This document shows positions 9,260 to 18,460 of a stretch of 64,000 nucleotides of DNA, piece after piece (positions within the stretch are counted from its first letter, which is position 1; each line of letters begins with the position of its first letter). The notes below the pieces were generated by a model. It saw only the letters and a program-made list of their open reading frames with translations, ran no database searches and was not told where the DNA came from. Origin of the DNA: Flavobacterium hydatis (lineage in GTDB: Bacteria; Bacteroidota; Bacteroidia; Flavobacteriales; Flavobacteriaceae); the NCBI RefSeq assembly GCF_000737695.1, contig NZ_JPRM01000012.1, forward strand, positions 1 to 64,000, written 5' to 3'. Position numbers and translations under genes: made by a program.

Positions 9260-10288
9260 ATGAAAAGAGAAAATAAATCAGTAATCATTTGGCTTTTGTC
9301 AGGATGTTTTTTATTGTTTTTAATGGTTGTAGTAGGAGGGATTACCCGACTTACAAACTCAGGATTATCAATGACCGATTGGCATTTGGTAACCGATACT
9401 TTTCCGCCTATGAGTGAGGCAAAATGGAATGAAGCTTTTGAGCAATACAAGAAGTTTCCAGAATATCAAAAAATTAATATTCATAATGATTTCCAACTTT
9501 CAGATTATAAAATGATTTATTTCTGGGAATGGTTTCACCGTTTTATCGGTCGTATCATTGGTTTGGTTTTCTTTATTCCTTTTGTTTATTTCTTAATCAA
9601 GAAGAGATTAGATAGTTCTACTATAAAAAAATGTATTGTACTTCTGGCAATGGGAGCTTTTCAAGGTTTCTTAGGATGGTTTATGGTACGTAGCGGATTA
9701 ATAGATAATCCAGATGTAAGTCATTTTAGACTTTCACTGCATTTAACTTTTGCATTTGTAACCTTTGCATACACGTTATGGGTGGCGCTAGACTTAATTT
9801 ATCCAGAAAGAAATAAAATTACCATTAATGTTACGCTTCGTAATATTGCAAGGATTGCGTTAGTTCTCCTTTTAATACAAATTATATATGGTGGGTTTGT
9901 TGCGGGTTTAAATGCTGGATTAATTCATAACCATTGGCCATTAATGAGTGACGGACAATTTATTCATGATTCAGTTTTTATTGAACAGTCTACACTTGTA
10001 AAAAACTTGATAGAAGGTAAAAGTGGTGTACAGTTTGTACATAGAACATTTGCTTATGTTGTTGTTGCTATTATTCTTTTCTTATACTTTAAAAGCACAC
10101 AATTTGCTCTTAGCAAAACACAATCTAATGGAATTAAAACGTTAGTTGTCTTTGTGTTTTTACAGTTTATTTTAGGTGTTTTTACACTTTTATATCATGT
10201 ACCAATTGCATTAGGTTTGATTCACCAAATAATGGCATTTTTCCTTTTAAGCGCCATGACTTATACTTTACACAGACTAAGTAAATAA
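9260..10288 (+). CDS. ctaA: Haem A synthase (COX15/CtaA family)
   Basis: A 342-residue polytopic membrane protein with about eight transmembrane helices. The N-terminal signature is VVVGGITRLTNSGLSMTDW. Haem-ligating histidines appear in WFHRFIGRIIG, FRLSLHLTF, FVHRTFAY and LIHQIMA, and the family arrangement is duplicated as expected. It oxidises haem O to haem A for cytochrome aa3-type oxidases. The ATG at 9260 is the first start. The following small secreted-protein gene begins 8 bp later, so the two may be co-transcribed. No oxidase genes lie in the window. Confidence 0.92.
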   Translation: MKRENKSVIIWLLSGCFLLFLMVVVGGITRLTNSGLSMTDWHLVTDTFPPMSEAKWNEAFEQYKKFPEYQKINIHNDFQLSDYKMIYFWEWFHRFIGRIIGLVFFIPFVYFLIKKRLDSSTIKKCIVLLAMGAFQGFLGWFMVRSGLIDNPDVSHFRLSLHLTFAFVTFAYTLWVALDLIYPERNKITINVTLRNIARIALVLLLIQIIYGGFVAGLNAGLIHNHWPLMSDGQFIHDSVFIEQSTLVKNLIEGKSGVQFVHRTFAYVVVAIILFLYFKSTQFALSKTQSNGIKTLVVFVFLQFILGVFTLLYHVPIALGLIHQIMAFFLLSAMTYTLHRLSK

Positions 10289-10296
10289 GCTATATC

Positions 10297-10806
10297 ATGA
10301 AAAAAGTGTATCTGTTCCTTTCCCTTGTTTTTGTATGTTTTACCCATGCTCAAAAGAAACCTCAGCCTTTGGTTATTTTGGATGCTAAAAAAATAGGGTA
10401 TATGGATCAGGTACAAAATATCTTGGAACCTATAAATCCAAATGATATTTCGACAATGACAGTATATAAAGATGCTAATTCAAAGAAATACGGGTCAGAT
10501 TCTGGAGTTATTATAATTACTACTAAGAAATATATTCTTGATACTTTTTATAAAAATAATATCGAAAACTCACCATTAAAATTAGAAATTCCATCAGCCG
10601 AATATCTATCAAAAATAGGAGTAGTATCAGATAAGCCAAAGAGTAAGAATCAGACTTATGATGAATTGTTGAGGTATATTGATACAAATACAGTCAATAA
10701 TAAAATAGAAAAAATAGAATCGATAGTTTTTATTAAACCAGCAGATTCTCAAAAATTAAACCCTGATTGGAAATTCGGAGCAATAGAAATTACTCCAGCA
10801 GAATAA
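10297..10806 (+). CDS. Secreted TonB-plug-like protein
   Basis: A 169-residue exported protein; residues 1-18 are a signal peptide ending THAQ. Residues about 45-80 (NPNDISTMTVYKDANSKKYG then GVIIITTKK) match the conserved part of TonB-receptor plug domains, where the receptor has LKDASA-YG-GVIIITTK. There is no beta-barrel, so this is a standalone plug-like domain of a kind seen in Bacteroidota next to carboxypeptidase-regulatory proteins. Role unknown. It starts 8 bp after ctaA. Confidence 0.65.
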   Translation: MKKVYLFLSLVFVCFTHAQKKPQPLVILDAKKIGYMDQVQNILEPINPNDISTMTVYKDANSKKYGSDSGVIIITTKKYILDTFYKNNIENSPLKLEIPSAEYLSKIGVVSDKPKSKNQTYDELLRYIDTNTVNNKIEKIESIVFIKPADSQKLNPDWKFGAIEITPAE

Positions 10807-10817
10807 AGTTACAGAGT

Positions 10818-10881
10818 TACAGAGGTTCATAGTTACAAAGGCTCAAAGGGAAAAACTTTGCGAACCTTGCGTATCCCTTTG
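10818..10881. repeat. Composite intergenic repeat, left member of an inverted pair
   Basis: Block A (10818-10850, TACAGAGGTTCATAG...CAAAGGG) and block B (10851-10881, AAAAACTTTGCGAACC...CCCTTTG) lie side by side. Their reverse complements recur beyond the next gene at 12148-12180 (A) and 11823-11854 (B), giving a nested inverted pair around the phosphatidyltransferase gene. Confidence 0.65.
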
Positions 10882-11023
10882 TGAATTTTGCGGTTAATTT
10901 TATACCACAGATTAGAAAAATTTAAATGTTATTTATTTGTAATCAATAGATTAATAAATAATTATTTTTTTCGTAAATTACACTGACTATATTGTCGCAA
11001 CTCTTTTGTTTATAATAACATAG

Positions 11024-11800
11024 ATGTCTAAACTTGCTGCACAAGATAAATTTTATGATTTATCAGATTATGGAAGACCTTTTGGAAGGTTTTTTGCGAA
11101 AAAGTTACAAAACACACGATTTACACCTATAGATGTAACCTTGCTTTTTGGAATTACTGGGTTAATTGCGATTTATTGTATTCTGGAAAAGTACTTTTAT
11201 TGGGCAGGTTTTTTTATAATATTAAAGTCTATTATTGATGCCGCCGACGGAGAATTGGCACGGATAAAAAAAACACCCTCCTATACAGGAAGATATCTCG
11301 ATAGTATATTTGATATTATTTTGAATTTTCTGTTCTTAATAAGTATTTGTTACGTTTCTAAAACTACACTACCTATTACAATCCTAGCTTTTTTATGTAT
11401 ACAATTACAAGGTACATTATACAATTATTACTATGTTATTTTACGAAATAAATCGGTAGGAGGAGACAGAACCAGCAAAATATTTGAAGATAAAATCCCT
11501 AAAGCATTACCAGGCGAAAATCAAAAATCAGTTGTCTTTTTACATCAGGTTTATATTATTGTATATGGTCTTTTTGATAAAATAATACATATGCTAGATA
11601 GTGATGCTTATAAGGTTAAAACATTCCCAAACTGGTTTATGACTTTCGTTTCATTATACGGATTAGGCTTTCAGCTATTGCTTATCGCACTTATGTTGGC
11701 AATGGATGGAATCGAATATATAGCACCCTTTTTCATCGGATATTCTGTTCTTATTTTTGTAATGATAGGAATCAGGAAGTATTTTTATCCAGTGACGTAG
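11024..11800 (+). CDS. CDP-alcohol phosphatidyltransferase family membrane protein
   Basis: A 258-residue integral membrane enzyme with about six transmembrane helices. The full catalytic motif DG(x)2AR(x)8G(x)3D(x)3D is present at about residues 75-97 (DGELARIKK then GRYLDSIFD). Such enzymes transfer a phosphatidyl or phospho group from CDP-diacylglycerol or CDP-alcohol to an alcohol in phospholipid synthesis. The acceptor cannot be told from sequence; no phosphatidylserine decarboxylase is adjacent. The gene is flanked by nested inverted repeats. Confidence 0.85.
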   Translation: MSKLAAQDKFYDLSDYGRPFGRFFAKKLQNTRFTPIDVTLLFGITGLIAIYCILEKYFYWAGFFIILKSIIDAADGELARIKKTPSYTGRYLDSIFDIILNFLFLISICYVSKTTLPITILAFLCIQLQGTLYNYYYVILRNKSVGGDRTSKIFEDKIPKALPGENQKSVVFLHQVYIIVYGLFDKIIHMLDSDAYKVKTFPNWFMTFVSLYGLGFQLLLIALMLAMDGIEYIAPFFIGYSVLIFVMIGIRKYFYPVT

Positions 11801-12216
11801 TAATATTTAACCGCAAAGAGCGCAAAGGGATACGCAAAGGTTCGCAAAGTTTTTAAATCCGTTTAATCTTTTAATTCTATCTAACTCTTTGCGAAAGGAA
11901 CGCGGATTATACGGATTCGCTATCGCGAAAACACGGATTAAAACGGATTTTATTTTTGATTGTTTTTAAATCAGTTTTAATCCGCGGCTTTACTTTTGTA
12001 AATCCGTATTATCCGCGTCCCTTATAGACAATCCTAAGTTAGCAACTCTTTACTTTGTCCGTTCGCTATCGCTCGGGTGTCAAAGTCTTAAAATATTTTC
12101 TTTTAATCTGTGGTAAAAAAAATAACTGCAGAGTTCGCAAAGTTTCACCCTTTGAACCTTTGTAGCTATGAACCTCTGTACCTTTTAAATTCTTTTAAAT
12201 CCGTGGCTAAAAAAAA
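11801..12216. other. Intergenic cluster of nested inverted repeats
   Basis: 416 bp with no gene. It contains block B (11823-11854) and block A (12148-12180), which are inverted copies of 10851-10881 and 10818-10850. It also contains an inverted pair at 11900-11917 and 12001-12018 with one mismatch. The last pair belongs to the same family as 24548-24567/24691-24710. Confidence 0.65.
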
Positions 12217-12984
12217 CTACCCAATCCAGTTTTTAAAATCAGAAACTTTCTCGCGACTTACAATTACCTCATCATCTTTATAAGTAGGTAAAATTATTTT
12301 AAGACGTGAATTACTGTACAATACAATTTCTTTGATGGCTGGAAGCGGAATAATAAATTTTCGGCTTACGCGATAAAAATCTTTAGGGTCAAGTTCTTGT
12401 TCTAGAATTTCTAGAGTAGAATCGATTAAGTAATTCCTGTTATCTGTAGTATGCAAATAAGTACCTTTGTTTTCGCTAAAAAAACATTCAACCTCATCTG
12501 TTCCAATTACTTTTAAATGCTGTCCGATTTTAACGGTGAACCTTTTTTTATATATTTTTTCGAAAGGATTTGAAAGCATTTTTTTAATCTGCTCAAAATC
12601 GATTTCAAGGTTTTGGGTCGTGTTCTCTACTTTTGGCAAACGAGATTTAAATTTAGAAACAGCTACATCCAAATCATCCTCATCGATAGGTTTTAAAAGA
12701 TAATCGATGCTATTGAGTTTAAAAGCTTTTAAGGCATATTCATCATAAGCAGTTGTAAAAATTACGGCACTTTTGATGTCAATCTTTTCAAAAATTTCAA
12801 ACGATAATCCATCCGATAACTGAATATCAAGAAATATTAAATCAGGATGTTCGTTTTGAGAAAACCAATCGATTGCTTCTACAACAGAGTGAAGCATTAC
12901 AGTTACGGGAACGTTTATTTTATCAAGTTTGCGTTGTAATAACCGAGCGGCAGGTTTTTCGTCTTCTATAATTATTGTTCTCAT
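12217..12984 (-). CDS. LytTR family response regulator
   Basis: A two-component regulator of about 255 residues. The receiver domain begins MRTIIIEDEKPAARLL; the phospho-acceptor is D53 in LIFLDIQLSDG, with T in FTTAYDEYA and K in YLLKPID. The LytTR DNA-binding domain is C-terminal, from about residue 150 (FTVKIGQHLKVI; YFSENKGTYLHTT-like; FYRVSRKFIIPLPAI). An ATG at 12999 would add five residues, but 12984 gives the usual receiver start. It lies downstream of the LytS-like kinase and 2TM genes on the same strand and is their likely partner. Confidence 0.88.
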   Translation of the reverse strand: MRTIIIEDEKPAARLLQRKLDKINVPVTVMLHSVVEAIDWFSQNEHPDLIFLDIQLSDGLSFEIFEKIDIKSAVIFTTAYDEYALKAFKLNSIDYLLKPIDEDDLDVAVSKFKSRLPKVENTTQNLEIDFEQIKKMLSNPFEKIYKKRFTVKIGQHLKVIGTDEVECFFSENKGTYLHTTDNRNYLIDSTLEILEQELDPKDFYRVSRKFIIPLPAIKEIVLYSNSRLKIILPTYKDDEVIVSREKVSDFKNWIG

Positions 12985-13082
12985 TTTTTGGTTTGGCAAA
13001 GGTTTTGGTTGGTTAAAAGTAATAGTTAAAATTTAATCAGAAAATATTTTTTATCTTTTTATTTAGTTGAGAACAACGAAAG

Positions 13083-13442
13083 TTATTCCCATTTTTGATT
13101 GGCTTCTTTCTCCATAAATTCTTTTATTTTTCGTTCTTCCCAATCCGTACTAAAAAATAAATTTCTTCCAAATACAGAGAAGCCATGAGCTGCCAGACCA
13201 ATACCCCAAAAGAGAGCGGTAGAGAAAGTTTCCCATTGCCAGAATTTTTCGTTCCCAATAATACCATGGCTTGTACTGGCAATAAGAATAAATATATTTA
13301 CAAAAACATATATCATTAAGTGAGAGTAAAAGCCTTTTATTCTGCGCATTCTTTTATAGGCTAAATTATAACGTTCGTCATTTGTTATATTTTCATCATA
13401 ATTAGTATAATCTCCAAACATGTGTCTTTTTAATCGTCCCAT
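13083..13442 (-). CDS. 2TM domain protein
   Basis: A 119-residue protein with the 2TM fold: a basic lead helix (YKRMRRIKGFYSHL), TM1 (MIYVFVNIFILIA), a loop, TM2 (FWGIGLAAHGFSVF), then the charged tail WEERKIKEFMEKE. Such proteins are small inner-membrane partners found beside LytTR regulators in Bacteroidota; mechanism unknown. It is one of three 2TM copies in this operon, the others being at 13460 and at the C-terminus of the kinase. Confidence 0.82.
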   Translation of the reverse strand: MGRLKRHMFGDYTNYDENITNDERYNLAYKRMRRIKGFYSHLMIYVFVNIFILIASTSHGIIGNEKFWQWETFSTALFWGIGLAAHGFSVFGRNLFFSTDWEERKIKEFMEKEANQKWE

Positions 13443-13459
13443 TTTGATTTAATTTAAGG

Positions 13460-13765
13460 TTATTGCCATTTTTTGTTTCTGGATTTTTCTTTATCCATGA
13501 ATTCTTTTATTTTTTGTTTTTCCCATTCTTTATCGAAGAAAGGAAAACAATTAAAAACTTTTAATCCGTGAAATAGTACTCCTAATCCCCACCATAATAA
13601 TGGCCAATAAAACCATAAATAATCAGGGCTGTAGATTAAATTAATGAATAACAAAATAAGGTTAACTAGTATATAGGATGTCAGATTACTATAGAACCCT
13701 TTAATGTCATCTACTTTTCTTTTGGCGATAAGATAACGGTCGTCATATTGATTATTCTCTTCCAT
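13460..13765 (-). CDS. 2TM domain protein
   Basis: A 101-residue paralogue of its neighbour: KRKVDDIKGFYSNLTSY, two hydrophobic helices around residues 25-70, then WEKQKIKEFMDKEK. Its stop lies 17 bp upstream of the next 2TM gene. Its start codon overlaps the stop codon of the kinase gene by one base at 13765, so translation is likely coupled. Confidence 0.82.
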   Translation of the reverse strand: MEENNQYDDRYLIAKRKVDDIKGFYSNLTSYILVNLILLFINLIYSPDYLWFYWPLLWWGLGVLFHGLKVFNCFPFFDKEWEKQKIKEFMDKEKSRNKKWQ

Positions 13766-15099
13766 TATTTCCAGTTTTGTTTGTTTTCTTGTTTTCTTAG
13801 AATTTCCTGAATTTTTCTTTCTTCCCAGTTAGAACTGTATCCAAATACTTTAAAAGCATGCATAAGTAAGCCAAAACCCCAGCCTAAAGCCGAGAACCAA
13901 AACCATTGAAATCCAGGTGAGAATTTCAGGTTTATAAAAATAAGTAGTGGAATTACACAACAATAAGAAATCAAGTTTCCATAAAAACCTTTAAGTTCTT
14001 CAACTCTCTTTTTTGCTCTGTAATAAGCACCATTTTCACTATAATCTGATGTTGTTTCCATGGTAGTAATTTGTTTTGTTAAAATTGGTATTCTAACAGT
14101 AAATGTTGCAGCATTTTGCTCAATAAGTACTTTTCGATTGGTAATAATACCATAACGGTTTACGATATTTTGCAATCCTACACCTTGACGATCTTGTAAT
14201 ACTTCTTTTTTTTGAAAATCATTTTGAACGGCTAGATAATCTTTCTCAATAAATATCCGAATGTGTAAAGGTCTTTGTTCGCTAACCACATTATGTTTTA
14301 CAGTGTTTTCTAGTAAAAGTTGTAATGATAGCGGAACTACTCTGGCTTCGGGGCTAATACCTTGTGTAGGTAACTCATAAAATAAACTATTCTCAAAACG
14401 CATTTTTAATAAATTCATATACGTTTTTGCAAAAGCCAATTCATCATCTACCGATACGAGTTCTTTGTCTTTTTGTTCTAATACGTAACGATAAATTTTA
14501 GATAACGAGGTTGTGAAGCGTTGTGCATTATCTGGGTTTTCTTCTATTAATGAACTTAGAACATTTAAACTATTAAAAAGAAAATGGGGATCAATTTGGT
14601 TCTTTAAGCTTTCGAATTTTGCAGAAGCAGTTCCTGCAATAATTTTTTGTTCCTTAACTCGATTTTCATTGTATGCTTTATAGAAATGTAATGCATGAAA
14701 AATTAGCAGTACAATAAAAGTAATAATCGAAGTTTCTATATAATCTGCGGGGTTTTCATTTGCCAAAAAGATAGTTATAGGTTTTCCTCCTAAGATAACT
14801 TCTAGAAAAATGCGAAGAAAGAATATAGCGATTATAGAGAGAAAAAAAGAACTTACAAAACCAATTATTATACGTTTTAGAGTATAAGGGTCAGCTTTAA
14901 ATACTTTGTCTAAAAAAGCAAATAATGAAGCGTTAACAATATATAATGTAACACTATACAACATGCAGCATAAAAAATAAATATATAAATCAGGAGTAAA
15001 AACTTCAGTTCCTACCGAAATGAATTTGATTAAAAAAGACACTAAAAAAATTACAGTCCCGATGAATAAAGCTTTAATTATATGTGGTTTTAAATGCAT
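13765..15099 (-). CDS. LytS-like sensor histidine kinase fused to a 2TM domain
   Basis: A 444-residue inner-membrane kinase. About four N-terminal transmembrane helices (residues 10-30, 38-60, 78-105, 122-140) are followed by the His_kinase motif with H172 in QIDPHFLFNSLNVLSSL. The ATPase N box is LLLENTVKHN, and the G-box is GVGLQNIVNRY. From about residue 348 a complete 2TM domain follows (KKRVEELKGFYGNL ... WEERKIQEIL). An internal Met at the junction (TTMETTSDY) suggests that a once separate 2TM gene fused with the kinase. It should phosphorylate the LytTR regulator encoded downstream. Confidence 0.85.
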   Translation of the reverse strand: MHLKPHIIKALFIGTVIFLVSFLIKFISVGTEVFTPDLYIYFLCCMLYSVTLYIVNASLFAFLDKVFKADPYTLKRIIIGFVSSFFLSIIAIFFLRIFLEVILGGKPITIFLANENPADYIETSIITFIVLLIFHALHFYKAYNENRVKEQKIIAGTASAKFESLKNQIDPHFLFNSLNVLSSLIEENPDNAQRFTTSLSKIYRYVLEQKDKELVSVDDELAFAKTYMNLLKMRFENSLFYELPTQGISPEARVVPLSLQLLLENTVKHNVVSEQRPLHIRIFIEKDYLAVQNDFQKKEVLQDRQGVGLQNIVNRYGIITNRKVLIEQNAATFTVRIPILTKQITTMETTSDYSENGAYYRAKKRVEELKGFYGNLISYCCVIPLLIFINLKFSPGFQWFWFSALGWGFGLLMHAFKVFGYSSNWEERKIQEILRKQENKQNWK

Positions 15100-15165
15100 T
15101 ATTTTCTTTTTTAGAGTTATCGATCACTAATTACTTCAGAAAGTAATTAGTGATCTTAACAAATT

Positions 15166-15786
15166 TTATTTACAAGTTTTTTGAACTTCAAGAGCTCTTT
15201 CTAGACCCCATTTTGGAGAAAAAGGAGTTTCAGGTTTAAAAGTAGCAAAAAGTCCGATAGCTTTGTCAACTTGTGCGCACAAAGGTTTTGTGTCAGCTCC
15301 TGTCCATTTTGCACCACCCAATTGAAAGTCGGCTTTACCAAAAACAACTCTAGGATTCTCTGGAGCTAATGCTTCGGCTTTGTTATACATTTCCATAGTT
15401 TTAGCCGAATATTTCATTCCGTTTGTCATAGGATCAGATACAACCCAGGCAGTATAAATTAAAGCTTGTAGTACATAAAGCTCAGCATTTTTTTGATCTT
15501 TAATCATTTCGATATTCAATGCATTTTGAGCTTTTGTAAGTAACAAATCTATTTGTGTTTTGTCTTGAGTTTTAAAAGCAGATGTTGTATTTATTAATGC
15601 AACATAATAATTAGGTAACCAACTTGTTTTTTCGGCAGCAGCAATTCTTTCAAATAAATCAGATGCTTCGGTATTTTTTCCTTCTTTCCAAAGCCCAAAT
15701 GCTTTTCCCATTCCTTGCTCAAATTGTGTTTGTGCTGTTAAAAAACTGCAAATAAATAATGTGATTACTGTAATAAGTTTTGTCAT
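15166..15786 (-). CDS. Secreted TPR-like protein of unknown function
   Basis: A 206-residue protein with a signal peptide at residues 1-18 (ending FLTAQ), followed by helical repeats of TPR type: FGLWKEGKNTEASDLFERIA, NYYVALINTTSAF, AELYVLQALIYTAW and YNKAEALAPENPRVVFGKA. It is similar in layout to conserved flavobacterial periplasmic proteins without assigned function. It sits 66 bp upstream of the kinase start on the same strand and could be in the same transcript. Confidence 0.7.
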   Translation of the reverse strand: MTKLITVITLFICSFLTAQTQFEQGMGKAFGLWKEGKNTEASDLFERIAAAEKTSWLPNYYVALINTTSAFKTQDKTQIDLLLTKAQNALNIEMIKDQKNAELYVLQALIYTAWVVSDPMTNGMKYSAKTMEMYNKAEALAPENPRVVFGKADFQLGGAKWTGADTKPLCAQVDKAIGLFATFKPETPFSPKWGLERALEVQKTCK

Positions 15787-16112
15787 GATTTCTTGTTTTA
15801 AGGTTTAGTTATTTTTTGATGATTGAAACGTTTGTTAATTTATACTTCAAAAGTATTATAGTTTTTACTCTCTTTAAATTTTATGTTACTGAGTTGTTGA
15901 ATTTTAGGGATGAATTGGTTTTTTTCTTAAGGTTCTAAGGTTCTGAGTGGCAAAGGTTCAAAGGTTTTCTTAAGCTCTAAGATTCTTAGTTACTAAGTTT
16001 TTTAAAATTCTAAGGAACTTAGTTACTTAGTGACTCAGTACCTCAGAACCTTTTCCACACAATACTAGGAAAACCTTAGTACCTCAGAACCTTTGCCACT
16101 TTGAACCTTCTG
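15787..16112. repeat. Intergenic composite repeats
   Basis: 326 bp with no gene. It contains a promoter region for the TPR-like gene and a block of AAGGTTC/TAAG-type repeats. AAGGTTCTGAGTGGCAAAGG near 15938 is roughly complementary to CCTTTGCCACTTTGAACCTT near 16090. Similar phrases occur at 9100-9190. Confidence 0.5.
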
Positions 16113-18320
16113 CTAAAGATTCTTCAACTGATTCTCGTTTTTATTATCACTGATAGTCCAGAAGAAACCAACAAAGAAAAATCTGTCTGCAGTAGGTGTA
16201 ACGGCTTGTCTGTTATAAACTCCGGTTGCATCGGGAGTTCTGGCGTAATCATATCCGAATACATTTTTAGTTCCTAAAACATTCGAAACCGAGAAGTATA
16301 AGATTTTTTGAGTCGTTAATAAATAAGCCCAGCTAAAACTTAAACTATTGTATGATTTTGTTTTTCCGTTCATGAATTTCGTTTCATTAGGATTGTTGTA
16401 AGGTCTTCCTGTGCTAAAACTGTTTGTTAAACCAACTTGAGATTTCCAATCGGTAATAAAATATTTGGTTACAACAGATAAGTTTTGATTGGCAACAAAA
16501 TCGGGAGTTACGCTTGTTGGGAAATTTTTATAATCTCTTTTGGTATCAATATAAGAGTAGGAAATCCAGTATTCCAGGTTTTTATATAATTTACTATCTC
16601 TCCAGAATATATCGATTCCTTTGGCATAACCAGAACCATTGTTATTAAAAACCGAATTGTATTGAATGTTTTGCGTATCGTATTTTACTAGATTGCTATA
16701 ATCTTTATAATAAGCTTCGGCTCTAAAAGTGCGTCCTGTTTTGTTGTACTGAAAGTTTAAGATATAATGCGCTGCTTTTTCGCTTTCAAACTGATGGTAT
16801 TTTGAGTATTTGATGTAATCAACAACAGGAGTTTGTGTAAAGTCTCCATAAGCAAGTGAAAACTGACTGTTCTTTGCTACTTTATATCCCAATGAAATTC
16901 TTGGCGCTAATGCAGTTTCATCAAGCAAACTATTATTAGAGGCTCTAAGACCTACTTTTGCAGCTAGTTTACTAGAAAAAGAAATCTCAGTTTCGGCATA
17001 AATGGCAGCAATGTTAGAGTCGTAACCATTAGTAATTGTAGGAGTTAAATTATCTTCAAAATCTTCACGGTACTTAGTAATAAAATAATCAGCTCCAAAG
17101 GATAGTTTCACTCTGTTTGAAAGGCTCTTTTTTAGTTTGAATTTAAGATGAGCAGCATTTTCATCATCGTTTAAATGATCAATGTCGATATCTTTATTAT
17201 TACTGCTATAACCGTAACTCAATCCCGAAGTAACTTGCCAGTTGCTACCAAATGTACCGTTATAAACAGTGTTTAGATAGAAGTTATTATTTACCAAATT
17301 AACCCTTATTTTATCTGCAAAATTTATGTTTTTCTGATTCAGGTCAATTTTTTCAGAATCAAAAGCAGCATATAATTTTAAGGTACCATTGTTAAAATGA
17401 TAACGATACACACTTTCGCCAGAAATAGATTGATACGGCTGATTCCAATCAACATCTTGTTTTACAACCGATTGATAAGGCGCTAGGTTAATATAACTCA
17501 CATTAACACTTACCGAACTTTTATTCCATTTTTTAGTATGTCCAACTCCCAATCCTACAGTCATCATAGCAATTTCAGTTTTGTTTTGGTCAGGTTCATC
17601 CTTAGTATTCAGTAATAATACACTCGATAAAGCTTCGCCATATTCAGCCGAATAACCTCCTGTAGAAAAAGCAATACCACTAAATAAGAAAGGAGAAAAA
17701 CGACCACGAGTAGGTAAGTTCTGAACCGTTGCACCGTAAGGCTGAGAAACTCTAATACCATCAACAAAAGTTTGTGTTTCGTTAGCTTCTCCACCACGAA
17801 CGAATAAACGTCCGTCTTCTCCCACACTCTGAGTTCCCGGTAAGGTTTGCAAAGCAGCAATAATATTTCCAGCAGAACCTGCAGTGGTAACAATATCCAT
17901 AGCTTTTAAGACCGAAACCCTGGCTTTATCGCCAGATTCCATAGTTCCGGCAGTAATAACAACGGCGTCTAATGAGTTTACACTTTCCTTTAGCTTTATA
18001 GTCTGATTTTTAAAATTAGCAGGATCTATTGATGTGGTATACGTTTCATAAATTAAAAAACTCACTATTAATATTTGATTTCCAGAAGTTTCGGTTGTAA
18101 ATGAGAATTCTCCGTTTTCTGCACTTGTAGCCCCATCATAAGTGCCATCTATATATATGTTTGCTCCAGCGATTGGTTTTCCTTTTGTGTCAACTACTTT
18201 TCCCGAAAGGGTTTTTTGAGCAAAAATAGCGGTGCTTAGTAATAAAAATAAGATTGTAAAAACGGATTTAGTTTTTAGTCCCATTACGTTTTTCTTTAAT
18301 TCTAGAAGCTTGGTTTTCAT
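16113..18320 (-). CDS. TonB-dependent receptor with carboxypeptidase-like N-domain
   Basis: A 735-residue outer-membrane receptor. After a signal peptide (ending AIFAQ, about residue 35) comes a CarboxypepD_reg-like domain (SGKVVDTKGKPIAGANIYIDGTYDGATS). The plug domain follows at about 115-220 (LQTLPGTQSVGEDGRLFVRG), then a beta-barrel to the C-terminus. The last residues are polar rather than the usual aromatic ending. The substrate is unknown. The start at 18320 could instead be the Met 13 codons in (MGLKTKSVF), which gives a better signal peptide. Confidence 0.85.
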   Translation of the reverse strand: MKTKLLELKKNVMGLKTKSVFTILFLLLSTAIFAQKTLSGKVVDTKGKPIAGANIYIDGTYDGATSAENGEFSFTTETSGNQILIVSFLIYETYTTSIDPANFKNQTIKLKESVNSLDAVVITAGTMESGDKARVSVLKAMDIVTTAGSAGNIIAALQTLPGTQSVGEDGRLFVRGGEANETQTFVDGIRVSQPYGATVQNLPTRGRFSPFLFSGIAFSTGGYSAEYGEALSSVLLLNTKDEPDQNKTEIAMMTVGLGVGHTKKWNKSSVSVNVSYINLAPYQSVVKQDVDWNQPYQSISGESVYRYHFNNGTLKLYAAFDSEKIDLNQKNINFADKIRVNLVNNNFYLNTVYNGTFGSNWQVTSGLSYGYSSNNKDIDIDHLNDDENAAHLKFKLKKSLSNRVKLSFGADYFITKYREDFEDNLTPTITNGYDSNIAAIYAETEISFSSKLAAKVGLRASNNSLLDETALAPRISLGYKVAKNSQFSLAYGDFTQTPVVDYIKYSKYHQFESEKAAHYILNFQYNKTGRTFRAEAYYKDYSNLVKYDTQNIQYNSVFNNNGSGYAKGIDIFWRDSKLYKNLEYWISYSYIDTKRDYKNFPTSVTPDFVANQNLSVVTKYFITDWKSQVGLTNSFSTGRPYNNPNETKFMNGKTKSYNSLSFSWAYLLTTQKILYFSVSNVLGTKNVFGYDYARTPDATGVYNRQAVTPTADRFFFVGFFWTISDNKNENQLKNL

Positions 18321-18460
18321 GTTTTTTGATTTTGATGAGACAAATATATTTTGTTAATTTTAACATTAAAATATTAAGTAACCCAATTGTAGAATTTTGA
18401 GGATGAGTTGTAAATTACTTATTTGTATCTTAGCTTCTGCATTTCTAAAAGCGATTTATT

